From an uncultured Bacilli bacterium (GTDB lineage: Bacteria; Bacillota_I; Bacilli_A; RFN20; CAG-826), in assembly GCA_944375905.1 (NCBI GenBank), contig CALWAS010000018.1, positions 1 through 64,000 on the forward strand: 64,000 bases of DNA, given 5' to 3'. Each line of letters begins with the position of its first letter. Within the stretch, counting starts at the first letter, position 1. A program made the position numbers and the translations under genes. Positions 55,677 through 64,000 of the stretch are shown piece after piece. The notes beneath the pieces were generated by a model, which saw only the letters and a program-made list of their open reading frames with translations, was not told where the DNA came from and did not search any database.

Positions 55677-55899
55677 ACGAGCTGACGGCGCTTTCAACAG
55701 CGCTTCGGTCGCCGATCGCGCCGGTAAGAAGGAGGACGATGACCGTCACGATGAGGGCAAATCCCAGGCCAACCATGATCCAAATGGCCAGGTTGCTGAA
55801 CTTCCCCATCAGCCGTCGATGGAAGAAAAGCCATCCCGAACCGAACGGGGTGGCTTTTTCATTCTTGTCGACGGTGTATTTCTTTTCGCTATCTTCCAT
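55672..55899 (-). CDS. Small single-span membrane protein after mglC
   Basis: 75 residues, one helix (AIWIMVGLGFALIVTVIVLLL, about 43-63) preceded by a charged cytoplasmic segment and an aromatic stretch (GWLFFHRRLMGKF). It starts 10 bases after the mglC stop on the same strand, so it may be the last gene of the mgl operon. No Shine-Dalgarno; TAAACT seven bases before ATG 55899 (overlapping the mglC stop) may act as its own -10 box. Function unknown. Confidence 0.6.
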   Translation of the reverse strand: MEDSEKKYTVDKNEKATPFGSGWLFFHRRLMGKFSNLAIWIMVGLGFALIVTVIVLLLTGAIGDRSAVESAVSSL

Positions 55900-55909
55900 C
55901 GCTAGAAGT

Positions 55910-57796
55910 TTACTTCTTGACGACGTACTTCTTCATGTCGAGGGAAACGGCAATGAGAATGATCGCGCCCTTGACGAGGTTGATGTAGGCCGGTCCGGCG
56001 CCGAGGGCGAGAAGACAGCTGTCGATGATCTTGAGAAGGGCCGAGCCGAGGACGACGCCGGAAATGCGGCCGATGCCACCGGTGAACGAGACGCCGCCGA
56101 TGACGGCTGCCGTAATCGGGTCGAGTTCGCCGCCCTGCCCGGTACCGAGCTGCGCGCCGCCGTTGATCGGGTTGTAGATGAAGCCGCCGAAGCCGTAGAG
56201 GATGCCGGCCAGCATGAAGGTAAGGATGATCGTCTTGAACGAATTGATGCCGGAGACGTTGGCCGCTTCGGGATTGCAGCCGACGGCGAACATGCTCTTG
56301 CCGAATTTCGTCTTGTTCCAGACAAACCACATGATTCCGACGAGGATGATGGCGTAGAAGATGTACCATTCGAACTTGGTCTGCCCAATGAGGAAGCCGC
56401 CGGCGACGAAGTCGCGGTAATCGGTCGAGATTTGGACGGTCGAATCGCGGTAGAGAACCGAGAAGTTCATTTGGTCGCCGAGGAGAAGGATGACGCCGTA
56501 GATGATCAACTGGCTGGCGAGAGTGACGATGAATGGGTGAATCGAGAACTTAGCCGTGAAGAAGCCATTGAAGGCACCGCAGAAGCCGCCGATGGCCATG
56601 ACGATGACGAGAACGACGAGAATCCAGATCCAGGGCATCGTGGTCGTCCAAGGAAGGACGGCGCCGTCGGTAGATCCGAAGCCGAGGAGAATGCCGGACA
56701 TTAGAGCTGTAAGGCCCCAGACGCGGCCAAGCGATAGGTCGGTACCGGCAAGAACGATACAGCCGGCGACGCCGAGCGAGAGAGGCAATAGCGCCGCGGT
56801 GTTCTTGATGATGACGATGATCGTGGCAGGGTTCAGCCAACTCGGGGTGGATGCGGCCGTCACGATGACGAGGAGAAGGATGATGAGGTAGACGGCGTTA
56901 TGGACGAACCAATCCTTGAATCCGTCCCAAGAGGTGAAGGCCTTCTTCTGGCGTTCGGCGAAGCGGACGCCCCAGTTCCTCCACCAAACCCCGAACCGGT
57001 ACCAAGCCGGAGCGACGTTCGTGTAATTTTGGCGAATGGAATCGGCCTCGGCCTTGATCGGGCTGAGGGCCTTTTTCATTTCGGCCCGCTTGTTCTTCAA
57101 GAGCGTCTTCATCCGATCGTGGACGAGATCGTAATCGTTTTTGTAAGTCTTGGCCTTCTCTTTGTGGGAAGCGATAAGGGCTTTCATCTCGTGCTCTTTG
57201 GAGAGCGCCTTCAAGTCGGCTTCGCCCGAGACATGGTAGATTTCCGATTTCAGCGAATCGAGCTTCGAGGCTTTTTCCGCCCGCTTCATCGGCGTCTTCT
57301 TTACTTCTTTGTATTGATTCTTGAGCTCTTTGACTTTTTCCTTGGCTTCTAGATTGATTGAGGCGATTTCCTCCTTGATCGAGGAAAGCTCGATCTCGAA
57401 AGAGCGGTTCTCCTCCTCCATCAAAGCATCGTAGGTTCTCTTCGCGCGCTCGAGTTCCTCAGGAGACGTCGTGTTTTCCGTCGAGGTCTTGATTTTTTCG
57501 ATTTCGGCAGCAAAACGGGCTTTTATTTCCGCTATTTCGGCTTTCTTCTCGTCAAGCGCGGCACGCGTCTTGGCAACGTTGTCCTTAAAGGCTGCTTCTT
57601 CCTTGGCGTAGTCTTCGTATATCCCCTGCTTGGCCGTTTCGAAATCGGCCGCGCTCAGGCCATCGAATTGAAGATCGTAGATGCGGCCCTTGATTTCGCG
57701 CTTTTCCGCCCGAAGATTGGCTTTCTGGCGAACGAGCGGCAGTTCATCCGCCTGCTTCGCGTTGGCGATTTCGTTTTCTTTGATCGTCGCTTCCAT
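55910..57796 (-). CDS. mglC: Galactose/methyl-galactoside ABC permease with N-terminal coiled coil
   Basis: 628 residues. Residues 300-628 are a standard MglC/RbsC-type permease: ten helices, AGTDLSLGR (350-358, the GGIDLSVG equivalent), and the late NPINGGAQLGTGQGGELDPI with FTGGIGRISG. It pairs with MglA and MglB encoded upstream and imports galactose or glucose. Residues 1 to about 260 are a highly charged, almost continuous coiled coil (for example KAEIAEIKARFAAEIEKIK), and 260-300 are amphipathic and Trp-rich (WYRFGVWWRNWG). Ordinary MglC proteins are about 330-350 residues, so the extension is extra. AGGAGG precedes ATG 57796, supporting this start and hence the coiled coil. Confidence 0.88.
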   Translation of the reverse strand: MEATIKENEIANAKQADELPLVRQKANLRAEKREIKGRIYDLQFDGLSAADFETAKQGIYEDYAKEEAAFKDNVAKTRAALDEKKAEIAEIKARFAAEIEKIKTSTENTTSPEELERAKRTYDALMEEENRSFEIELSSIKEEIASINLEAKEKVKELKNQYKEVKKTPMKRAEKASKLDSLKSEIYHVSGEADLKALSKEHEMKALIASHKEKAKTYKNDYDLVHDRMKTLLKNKRAEMKKALSPIKAEADSIRQNYTNVAPAWYRFGVWWRNWGVRFAERQKKAFTSWDGFKDWFVHNAVYLIILLLVIVTAASTPSWLNPATIIVIIKNTAALLPLSLGVAGCIVLAGTDLSLGRVWGLTALMSGILLGFGSTDGAVLPWTTTMPWIWILVVLVIVMAIGGFCGAFNGFFTAKFSIHPFIVTLASQLIIYGVILLLGDQMNFSVLYRDSTVQISTDYRDFVAGGFLIGQTKFEWYIFYAIILVGIMWFVWNKTKFGKSMFAVGCNPEAANVSGINSFKTIILTFMLAGILYGFGGFIYNPINGGAQLGTGQGGELDPITAAVIGGVSFTGGIGRISGVVLGSALLKIIDSCLLALGAGPAYINLVKGAIILIAVSLDMKKYVVKK

Positions 57797-57811
57797 CTGT
57801 ACGATCCTCCT

Positions 57812-59362
57812 TTACATGTATTTGAGGGAGAGGCTCATGAGCTTCTCCTGGGTGGCGTCCTTGATGTCGACGACACCGGCAAGCCGGTGCCCGCTCATGA
57901 CGGCGATTCGGTCGCAGATGCCAAGGAGCTCTGGCATTTCGCTCGAGCACATCAGAATGGTTTTCCCTTCCTCGGCCATCTTGATGATCAATTGGTAGAT
58001 TTCGTATTTGGCGCCGACGTCGATACCCCGGGTAGGTTCATCGAGGAGCAAGACCTCGGGGTTGGTGAGAAGCCACCGCCCAAGGATGACTTTCTGCTGG
58101 TTTCCGCCCGAGAGCGAGCGAATCTGGGTTTTTTGCGACGGCGTCTTGACGTTCATCGAATCGATGACCCAGTCGGTGTCTTTCGTCATCCTCGTGTTGT
58201 TGAGGCCAAGCGGGGTTATGTAGGAAGAAAGATTGGCCATCGTGGCGTTTTCCTTGATGGTAAGCGAGCCGAAGATGCCAGTCGCCCGCCGCTCTTCGGT
58301 AAGAAGGGCAAACCCGTTCTTGATTGCCGCGATCGAATTGTGGTTATGGCATAGGCGCCCGTCGAGGAGAACGTGCCCGCCGGATTTGGTCCTAACCCCG
58401 AAAATTGTTTCTAGAAGCTCTGAGCGGCCGGATCCAACGAGGCCGGCTAGCCCGAATATCTCGCCCCTCCGAACCGAGAAGGACACATCGTGGATGGCGT
58501 TGTTTCCGTATTTGGAAGAGAGATGGGATACTTCCAGGCTGACGTTTCCCGGCTTGTTGTGCTTCGGCGGGAAGCGGTTCGTCAGCTCGCGGCCGACCAT
58601 CTTCTTGATGATCGCCCCCATCGTCAAATCCTTGGCGTAATCGGTCGAGACCCATTTCCCGTCACGCATGATGGTGACTTCGTCGGAAATGCGAAGGATC
58701 TCGTCCATCTTGTGGGAAATGTAAATGATGCCGCAGCCTTTTTTCTTAAGGCCTTCGATTATCGCGAAAAGCCGCTCGATTTCGTTGTCCGAAAGCGAAG
58801 ATGTCGGCTCGTCGAAGACGACGATCTTGGCGTTGTAGGAAACTGCTTTAGCAATTTCGATCATCTGCCGGTCGGCAACGGAAAGCGACGAAATCACGGC
58901 ATTGGGATCGATGTAGTCGATTCCGAGTTCCTGAAAGACGGCGGTCGTCATTTGGAACATGCGGCCCGAATCGATCATGAAGCCGCCCAACATCGGGTAA
59001 CGCCCGAGCCATAGGTTATCCATGACCGACATTTTCTGAGCTTGGTTCAGTTCCTGCTGAACCATGGCGATTCCATCTTCGAGAGCCTCTTTCGTCGAAT
59101 GGTAAGTGACCGAGCGGCCATTGAAGATGACATCTCCGCTGTCCCTCGTATAAAGGCCGAAAAGGCACTTCATGAGGGTAGATTTGCCAGCGCCGTTTTC
59201 GCCCATGAGCGAGTGGACGGTTCCGGGACGAACCTTGAGCTGGGCATGGTCAAGAGCTTTGACGCCAGGAAATGACTTGCAGATGTCAAGCATCTGAAGA
59301 AGATAGGTCTTGGAGTCCCTCTCTTCCCTTTCAAGGGCCGTTTCCTTTTCATCGATTGCCAT
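57812..59362 (-). CDS. mglA: Galactose/methyl-galactoside ABC transporter ATP-binding protein
   Basis: 516 residues, two ABC domains in tandem. First Walker A GENGAGKSTLMKCLFG, signature SLSVADRQMIEIAKA and Walker B IVVFDEPTSSL; second domain has the degenerate GLVGSGRSELLETIFG with signature LSGGNQQKVILGRWL and LLLDEPTRGID. This is the sugar-importer (CUT2) type. It powers MglC. AAGGAG precedes ATG 59362 and the gene follows mglB through an intercistronic hairpin. Confidence 0.95.
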   Translation of the reverse strand: MAIDEKETALEREERDSKTYLLQMLDICKSFPGVKALDHAQLKVRPGTVHSLMGENGAGKSTLMKCLFGLYTRDSGDVIFNGRSVTYHSTKEALEDGIAMVQQELNQAQKMSVMDNLWLGRYPMLGGFMIDSGRMFQMTTAVFQELGIDYIDPNAVISSLSVADRQMIEIAKAVSYNAKIVVFDEPTSSLSDNEIERLFAIIEGLKKKGCGIIYISHKMDEILRISDEVTIMRDGKWVSTDYAKDLTMGAIIKKMVGRELTNRFPPKHNKPGNVSLEVSHLSSKYGNNAIHDVSFSVRRGEIFGLAGLVGSGRSELLETIFGVRTKSGGHVLLDGRLCHNHNSIAAIKNGFALLTEERRATGIFGSLTIKENATMANLSSYITPLGLNNTRMTKDTDWVIDSMNVKTPSQKTQIRSLSGGNQQKVILGRWLLTNPEVLLLDEPTRGIDVGAKYEIYQLIIKMAEEGKTILMCSSEMPELLGICDRIAVMSGHRLAGVVDIKDATQEKLMSLSLKYM

Positions 59363-59388
59363 GTTCTTCTCCTTGGTTCGCGATTAAG

Positions 59389-59415
59389 AGGGAGGGCGAT
59401 TTGCTCGCCCTCCCT
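59389..59415 (-). other. Intercistronic hairpin between mglB and mglA
   Basis: A perfect 11-bp stem (AGGGAGGGCGA at 59389-59399 with its complement at 59405-59415) around TTTGC. There is no T run after it on the coding strand. Such structures often stabilise the 3' end of the binding-protein message, so that MglB is made in excess over MglA and MglC. Confidence 0.65.
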
Positions 59416-59429
59416 TTTTGATGATGTTT

Positions 59430-60488
59430 TTAGTTGGCGGTGTAGGTTCCGTAGGGGATACGGATCTTGCGGACGCTCGTGGACTCCCAAGCATAGTCGG
59501 TGCCGGCTAGGAAGTCGGCTCCTTCGAGGGCATTCTTCGAGAGGGCGGCAATGCACTTGGCCATCGCCTCGCCATCCTGCTTGACGGTGCCGTACATGGA
59601 GCCTTCGTCGATGGCGCTTACGCCAGCGGAAGTAGCATCGACGCCGACGACGAGGACCTTCTTGTCGTTGCCTTCGACATCGGCAACGTTCCAAGAGGAC
59701 TGTTGGAGAGCGGCAATGGCGCCGAGAGCCATGTCGTCGTTGTTGGCGATGATGAGCTCAATCGGGTTGTTCTTGCCTTCCTGTCCGGGGAGGCCGTAGT
59801 TGCCGATCCAGTTCGCGGTGGTCGACTGGGCCTTCTCCTTGTTCCACTCAGCATTGAACGGCTCGGCAAGCTGATTGAGTTTCGGAAGATTATGCTTTTC
59901 GAGGGCTTCGTTGCAGACATCAACCGAATATTTGGTGCGGCCGTCGGCTTCCGGGTTCCCCGGGTCAGCGCGGAGCATTAGGTAGTTGATCTTGCCATCG
60001 CCATTCTTGTCCCAGTCTGGGTTGAGTTTCCCCTCTTCGGTGATGAGGGCCTGGGCAAGGATTTCGCCCTGCATGACGCCGGCTTCGTCCGGATCGGTGC
60101 CGATGAAGGCTGCCTTTTCCCAATTAACGGCGGCATCGCTGACTTCACGGTTGAAGAAGATGACCGGGGTGTCGCTGTTCTGTGCCTTCTCAAGGACCGA
60201 TTCGCCAGTCGCGACGTCGACGGTGTTGACGACTAGCAGGCTCGAGCCGCCGGCGATGGCCGCTTCGATCTGCTGGGTCTGGGTCTGCTGGACGTTTTGG
60301 GCGTCGAGGAAGTTGGCCTGGATTCCGAGGCGACTGTACTCGTTTTGGAGAGCCGTGCGGACCGTCGTGATGTACGTATCAGAGAACTGATAGATGAAGA
60401 CGTTGGCCTGTCCGTTCTTTGGAGTGGAGCACGCGGCAAGTACGCCGACACAACCTAGGGCGAGGAGCGGAATAAGTTTCTTTTTCAT
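59430..60488 (-). CDS. mglB: Galactose/glucose-binding lipoprotein
   Basis: 352 residues, periplasmic-binding-protein-1 fold. Lipoprotein signal MKKKLIPLLALGCVGVLAAC. It carries the calcium loop of glucose/galactose-binding proteins (DKNGDGKINYLMLR) and the downstream PGNPEADGRT, ANNDDMALGAIAAL and VVGVDAT. It captures galactose or glucose and hands it to MglC. AAGGAGG lies 6 nt before ATG 60488. First gene of the mglBAC operon. Confidence 0.95.
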   Translation of the reverse strand: MKKKLIPLLALGCVGVLAACSTPKNGQANVFIYQFSDTYITTVRTALQNEYSRLGIQANFLDAQNVQQTQTQQIEAAIAGGSSLLVVNTVDVATGESVLEKAQNSDTPVIFFNREVSDAAVNWEKAAFIGTDPDEAGVMQGEILAQALITEEGKLNPDWDKNGDGKINYLMLRADPGNPEADGRTKYSVDVCNEALEKHNLPKLNQLAEPFNAEWNKEKAQSTTANWIGNYGLPGQEGKNNPIELIIANNDDMALGAIAALQQSSWNVADVEGNDKKVLVVGVDATSAGVSAIDEGSMYGTVKQDGEAMAKCIAALSKNALEGADFLAGTDYAWESTSVRKIRIPYGTYTAN

Positions 60489-60562
60489 TGTTTCCTCCTT
60501 GATTCCTGCTTTCGGGCCGGCTGCTCAACGCATGGGGCCCTGTCTACAGGCCTGATTTTCAA

Positions 60563-60576
60563 AGAAAGCGCTTTCA
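60563..60576. promoter_or_regulatory. cre-like catabolite operator of the mgl operon
   Basis: GAAAGCGCTTTC (60564-60575) is a perfect palindrome that fits the CcpA operator core. It lies 75 nt upstream of the mglB start, between the direct repeats and the gene, a position suited to repression. LacI-family regulators bind the same type of site. Confidence 0.65.
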
Positions 60577-60591
60577 CGATAAATGGAATTT

Positions 60592-60620
60592 TCTCTACTG
60601 AAACTTGAAAAATCTCTACT
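60592..60620. promoter_or_regulatory. Direct repeats TCTCTACT, 21 bp apart, upstream of mglB
   Basis: TCTCTACT at 60592-60599 and again at 60613-60620, exactly 21 bp (two helical turns) from start to start. AraC/YesN-type regulators bind such direct repeats, and a YesN-type regulator is encoded two genes upstream. On the mgl-sense strand they read AGTAGAGA. No clear -35 is seen, as expected of an activator-dependent promoter. Confidence 0.5.
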
Positions 60621-60679
60621 CCCGCTTTTGAAAAGCAAAAAGAAAAAATAAGGTTTTATCGAATGCTTTTGCTTGTTTT

Positions 60680-61717
60680 TTACACCAAGGAGGAATAAAT
60701 TCCTCCTTCAACGTAATAGTAGTTGCCTTCTTCTGAAACGAATTCCGGAACCTTTCCGAGCTCTTCCCCTTTTAGGAGGTGGGAAATGATCTTGGAAATC
60801 CATTCGCACTGCCCATGGGCATCATTTACGACCGTGCCAATGATATCGCCTTGATCCACCGCTTCCCGTCCTTGCGCGGTCGCATCGACGCCGACGATGG
60901 GAAAGTAGGCTTCGGTTATGGACTCTTCTTCCTTACCTGCCGAATCGACTTTCAAATAATCGACCACCCCGAGAGCCATATCGTCGTTGTTGGAAAAAAG
61001 AAGCTCGATGTCGTCGATCGGGAAAGACGTCATCTCATTGAAGGCCGATTGCCGTTCCCAGTTCCCGTACGCCGTCTTCACTACATCGATGGAATATCCG
61101 AGCTCCTCGAGTCCGGAAAGGCAGGCACTCGTTCTTTCTTCGGCATCCTGATGGCCTTGCTCTCCCTTCATCACGGCCACCTGGACGAGGCCATCTCCGT
61201 TGCGGTCGAATTCGCCCTTGGCAAATTTGCCAGGCCCCCCGAAAAAAGCGTTGGCTATTTCTGCTTGGGCCCTTCCTTCATAAAGGGGATAGCTGCCGAC
61301 ATAGAAACAGTTTTCATCGATCCACCTAGAATAGTCGGCATCAACCGCCTTTGGATTGAAGTCGCTACTGAGCGGCTTTCTGTTCGCGAATACTATCGGC
61401 ACGTCTTCGCGGTAGGCCTTCTCGATAATGGCCCCCGCCGATAGTCGATCGACGAGGTTGATGATAAGGGCGTCGGTCCCTCCTTCGATGGCCGAGATGG
61501 CGGCCAATGTCTGGGCGGCCTGTTCGCGTTCGGCAAAGGAAACGGAGAAATCGAAATCGCCGTCGAGGATACCCTCCATTTCCTCGGCGAACGAGGCCAT
61601 GAAAGTATCGTTGCTATCGTAGACGAACATCGTTACGCGAAGGCGTGGCGACCCTTGGCAGGCAAAAAGACAAAGAGATAGCAAAATCCATGGCAAAAAC
61701 CATTTATTCGCCTTCAT
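60680..61717 (-). CDS. MglB-like sugar-binding lipoprotein of a three-component sensory system
   Basis: 345 residues, same fold as MglB. Signal MKANKWFLPWILLSLCLFAC. The calcium loop DRNGDGLVQVAVMKGEQ, NNDDMALGVV and IVGVDATAQG are conserved, so the ligand is probably galactose, glucose or similar. No permease or ATPase is linked to it; its start overlaps the kinase stop by 14 bp. Gene triads of binding protein, LytS/YesM kinase and YesN regulator are known in clostridia (XylFII-LytS-YesN, BgaSRX-like), where the binding protein senses the sugar outside the cell. I infer that it presents sugar to the kinase and controls mglBAC. Confidence 0.85.
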   Translation of the reverse strand: MKANKWFLPWILLSLCLFACQGSPRLRVTMFVYDSNDTFMASFAEEMEGILDGDFDFSVSFAEREQAAQTLAAISAIEGGTDALIINLVDRLSAGAIIEKAYREDVPIVFANRKPLSSDFNPKAVDADYSRWIDENCFYVGSYPLYEGRAQAEIANAFFGGPGKFAKGEFDRNGDGLVQVAVMKGEQGHQDAEERTSACLSGLEELGYSIDVVKTAYGNWERQSAFNEMTSFPIDDIELLFSNNDDMALGVVDYLKVDSAGKEEESITEAYFPIVGVDATAQGREAVDQGDIIGTVVNDAHGQCEWISKIISHLLKGEELGKVPEFVSEEGNYYYVEGGIYSSLV

Positions 61718-63410
61718 TTTCCCTCGCTCCTTTCAACGGTATGATCAAAGTTACCTTGGTGCCTACATCGGGCGTGCTTTCGATTTTCACATCGCTTTCG
61801 TTTCCGTAGTAGACGCGAAGGCGCTCATAGACATTCTTCAGCCCTACGCCTTGATATGTTTCCTTGCTCCGCATCGAGGCATCGAGCTCGGCCAGTTTGG
61901 CCGGCAGCATCCCATAGCCGTTGTCCTCAATTGAAAGGTAAAGGTATTTTTCGTCCTTTTCGGCCCTTATTGAGATATGCCCGACTTCCCCTTCCCTCAT
62001 GCCGTGGTTGATTGAATTCTCAATGACCGGCTGCAGCACGAGCTTGACTACGTAAAGTCCGTCGAGTCCTTCCGCCTTCTCGATCTTGAAGTCGAACGCA
62101 TCCCCAAAGCGCATCTTTTGAATCAAAAGGTAGTTGCGCGCATGTTCGATCTCATCGCCGAGGGGAATGATGTTATGCCCGCGCGAGATGGAAATCCGGA
62201 AGAAACGGGAAAGCGCCACGACCATCTTTTCCGCCTTTTCTCCCTCCCCTCTATCGATGAGGGCAATTATTGAGTCGAGGGTATTGTATAGAAAGTGCGG
62301 GTTTATTTGGTTTTGAAGGGCTTTGAGTTCGCTTCTCTTCTGCTCTTCCTTCTCCTTGACCACGTCGTCCATCAGCTGGCGGATTCTCTTCATCATGTTC
62401 TCGAAGCTTCGAGAAAGCTCATTGACTTCGCGGCTTCCGCTTATGCCGGTCGAAAGGTATGCCTCGTATTCCAGCCCCTCAACCCGGCTCATCTCCCTTT
62501 GGAGGAGAAGGATGGGCTTGGTAATTCGACTGGCGAGAAGAGAGGCAAAGACGAGGTAAATGATGATGGCGGCAAGGGCAACGAGGGATATCGACCAAGC
62601 GAAGGTCGATATGGCAGTCGTGAGACTGTCGACGTTGATGAAAATGGCCACTCGCCAGGTCGTGTTGGAAATCGTCATGCAGTAAAGGTAGAAACTATGC
62701 CCTTCGAGATTCACGGTCGTCGAGCCGAGGACGAGCCGATGAATGTAAGAATAGGCCTCGTCGAGGCTCGACTCGTTTGAAGCGTAAATCGTCCGGTAGT
62801 CCCGATCGTAAATGATGAAGCGTCCTCCCTCGCCGAGGGAAACCGGCGAAATGGTCTCCACGATTTGCGAAAAATCGAAGTCGATTTTGGCTACGGCATC
62901 GATTCCGCCCTCGACGTCGCTTACCAAATAGCGCGAGAGGATGAAGGAATAGGGAACGCCGTCGGAAAAGCCTCTCGTGAAAACGTTGATATAGGGATCT
63001 TCGAGAGCGCCGAGAAACCAATCGCTGTCCATGATGTCGTAAATGAAATACGAATTGCTGTCGCGGGCGATCGGCTCTCCGTTTGAGGCGTTGTAAACAG
63101 AGATGGACAGGATTTCGGGCTTAAGCTCGATGAGGGTATCGAAATAATCGGTCAACTCGCCGGAATCGAGAGGGGAAAGCGTCGCGTATTTCGAATAGAT
63201 TCCGTCGCTAACCTGGACGGCTGAGTCGAAGTAGGTTTCGTAGTTGCGGAGGACCTGCTCGGAAGTGGCTTCCATTTGGGTATAGCTCGAGTTCCTGACG
63301 TTGCTCGAATAGATAAAGAAAGCCGAAAGGGCCAAGCCGCCGACCATCAATAGGAAAAGGAACGAGGTCGGGACGATAAGAAGCGTCCTAAGCTTAGGAT
63401 ACTTCCGCAT
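61704..63410 (-). CDS. Sensor histidine kinase, LytS/YesM type
   Basis: 568 residues. Helix at about 10-36, an extracellular domain of about 230 residues (Cache/dCache-like, FDTLIELKPEILSISVYNA), a second helix near 272-298, HAMP, then His_kinase QNQINPHFLYNTLDSI with the phosphoacceptor His, and HATPase with ENSINHG and DNGYGMLP. ATG 63410 is chosen over TTG 63440 because it lies nearer a GGAG and the first helix. The stop overlaps the binding-protein start, and its start overlaps the regulator stop by 17 bp, so all three are coupled. Confidence 0.92.
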   Translation of the reverse strand: MRKYPKLRTLLIVPTSFLFLLMVGGLALSAFFIYSSNVRNSSYTQMEATSEQVLRNYETYFDSAVQVSDGIYSKYATLSPLDSGELTDYFDTLIELKPEILSISVYNASNGEPIARDSNSYFIYDIMDSDWFLGALEDPYINVFTRGFSDGVPYSFILSRYLVSDVEGGIDAVAKIDFDFSQIVETISPVSLGEGGRFIIYDRDYRTIYASNESSLDEAYSYIHRLVLGSTTVNLEGHSFYLYCMTISNTTWRVAIFINVDSLTTAISTFAWSISLVALAAIIIYLVFASLLASRITKPILLLQREMSRVEGLEYEAYLSTGISGSREVNELSRSFENMMKRIRQLMDDVVKEKEEQKRSELKALQNQINPHFLYNTLDSIIALIDRGEGEKAEKMVVALSRFFRISISRGHNIIPLGDEIEHARNYLLIQKMRFGDAFDFKIEKAEGLDGLYVVKLVLQPVIENSINHGMREGEVGHISIRAEKDEKYLYLSIEDNGYGMLPAKLAELDASMRSKETYQGVGLKNVYERLRVYYGNESDVKIESTPDVGTKVTLIIPLKGARENEGE

Positions 63411-64000
63411 TTTTCCGATACTCCATCGGCGATTTGCCAACGATTTTCTTGAAGCAGTGACTGAAGTAGTATGGATCGTCGTATCCGACTTCGAGCGCGA
63501 TCTCAGCTATCGGGCGCTCGCTTTGAAGAAGCCTTTTCTTCGCCTCCTCCATGCGAAGGGAGGATAGGGCCTTCGTAAAGGAATTGTCATGGCGCTTCAA
63601 GATCGCCGAGACATAGGAGAGGCTATATCCGAGAGACGAAGCCAGAAGCGGAAGGCTCAAATTCCGATCGCGGTAGTTTTCCTTGATGTAGTTGAGAACG
63701 GCTTCGTAAGCCTCGTCGACCCCGCCCTTTCTTTTCTTGCCGTTTATTTCGGTAATGCGGTCGACAATCGATGACATGGCATTGGAAACGGCTGCCGCCC
63801 CGCGGGCCGAGAAAACCATTTCGGTCATCTCGATGTGAGTCATGTACCCTTCGTAGAATTGGTCAAGGGCCAAGCATCCCTTGAGGATGGCGTCGACGAT
63901 GTTGTTGGCAATTAGGAAATAGGAATCGCGGAAGTCTTCATTCGAAATGGCATTCACCAGCCGACGGATGGCGTCTTTTGCCTCGTCGGCCTTGCCAGAA
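63394..64000 (-). CDS. YesN-type response regulator, AraC C-terminal part (partial)
   Basis: The frame is open to the window edge, so the N-terminal part is missing. The visible 202 residues hold a helical linker and an AraC-type DNA-binding domain at the C-terminus: two helix-turn-helix units, LPLLASSLGYSLSYVSAILKRH and IAEIALEVGYDDPYYFSHCF, ending KIVGKSPMEYRK. The receiver domain, if present, is outside. It would be phosphorylated by the kinase at 61,704 and bind direct repeats, most simply those upstream of mglB. Confidence 0.9.
   Translation of the reverse strand, partial: SGKADEAKDAIRRLVNAISNEDFRDSYFLIANNIVDAILKGCLALDQFYEGYMTHIEMTEMVFSARGAAAVSNAMSSIVDRITEINGKKRKGGVDEAYEAVLNYIKENYRDRNLSLPLLASSLGYSLSYVSAILKRHDNSFTKALSSLRMEEAKKRLLQSERPIAEIALEVGYDDPYYFSHCFKKIVGKSPMEYRKNAEVS

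Overview
The window looks like the chromosome of a gut-type Bacillota, most likely an uncultured relative of the Bacilli/Erysipelotrichia (Mollicutes-neighbouring) lineages. This is an inference from family content: GatCAB amidotransferase, a DUF1836 protein, an NtdP/DUF402 phosphatase, a thioredoxin-reductase-like ferredoxin reductase, PcrA with the Firmicutes-type C-terminus, LytS/YesN-type signalling and a cre-like operator. TGG is the only Trp codon seen and TGA acts as a stop, so the standard bacterial code applies. No rRNA, tRNA or CRISPR array was recognised.

Layout. 1-900: the C-terminal end of a large serine recombinase of a conjugative-type element and a 5'-truncated IS3-type transposase. 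950-25,600: a large surface-glycan locus. It holds ugd, a four-gene CDP-activated-polyol module (cytidylyltransferase, AraD-like epimerase, SDR, LicD), several glycosyltransferases, an EpsG-like polymerase, a very unusual flippase fused to a MacB/FtsX-like half-transporter, a complete UDP-N-acetyl-L-fucosamine pathway (capE, capF, capG), a second flippase, an O-antigen-ligase/polymerase protein and the initiating sugar-phosphate transferase. The part from about 5 to 17 kb is visibly AT-richer than its surroundings, changes strand often and contains at least three decayed gene remnants, as expected of a recombining capsule locus. 25,650-45,230: housekeeping blocks, namely galE-DUF1836, pcrA-ligA-gatCAB, three membrane proteins of unknown role, asnS with a tiny membrane protein, tsaE-tsaB-rimI-tsaD, a ferredoxin-NADP reductase, NtdP, an acidic membrane protein and ung. 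45,280-52,030: a second, smaller glycan cluster (three glycosyltransferases, a TupA-like ATP-grasp protein, a lipoprotein and a second O-antigen-ligase/polymerase protein). 52,200-55,900: enolase, a small acetyltransferase, a cation/proton antiporter and two small membrane proteins. 55,910-64,000: an mglBAC galactose/glucose-type ABC transporter whose permease carries a roughly 270-residue N-terminal coiled coil, followed upstream by a three-gene sensory system (MglB-like lipoprotein, LytS/YesM-type kinase, YesN-type regulator running off the window).

How the parts work together. The first glycan locus can make UDP-glucuronate, UDP-galactose, UDP-L-FucNAc and a CDP-linked small polyol or sugar, start a lipid-linked chain, extend it, flip it and polymerise it. 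The second cluster encodes a glycosyltransferase of the L-FucNAc-transferase type and probably uses the same precursors. The mgl region is a sensor-plus-transporter unit: direct repeats 21 bp apart and a cre-type palindrome lie upstream of mglB.

The most interesting signals are the flippase-MacB fusion, the coiled-coil MglC, the AraD-containing CDP-sugar module, the three-component sugar sensor with its candidate operators, and a recurring pattern in which genes lacking a Shine-Dalgarno sequence carry a -10 hexamer 6-9 nt before the start codon (leaderless transcripts).
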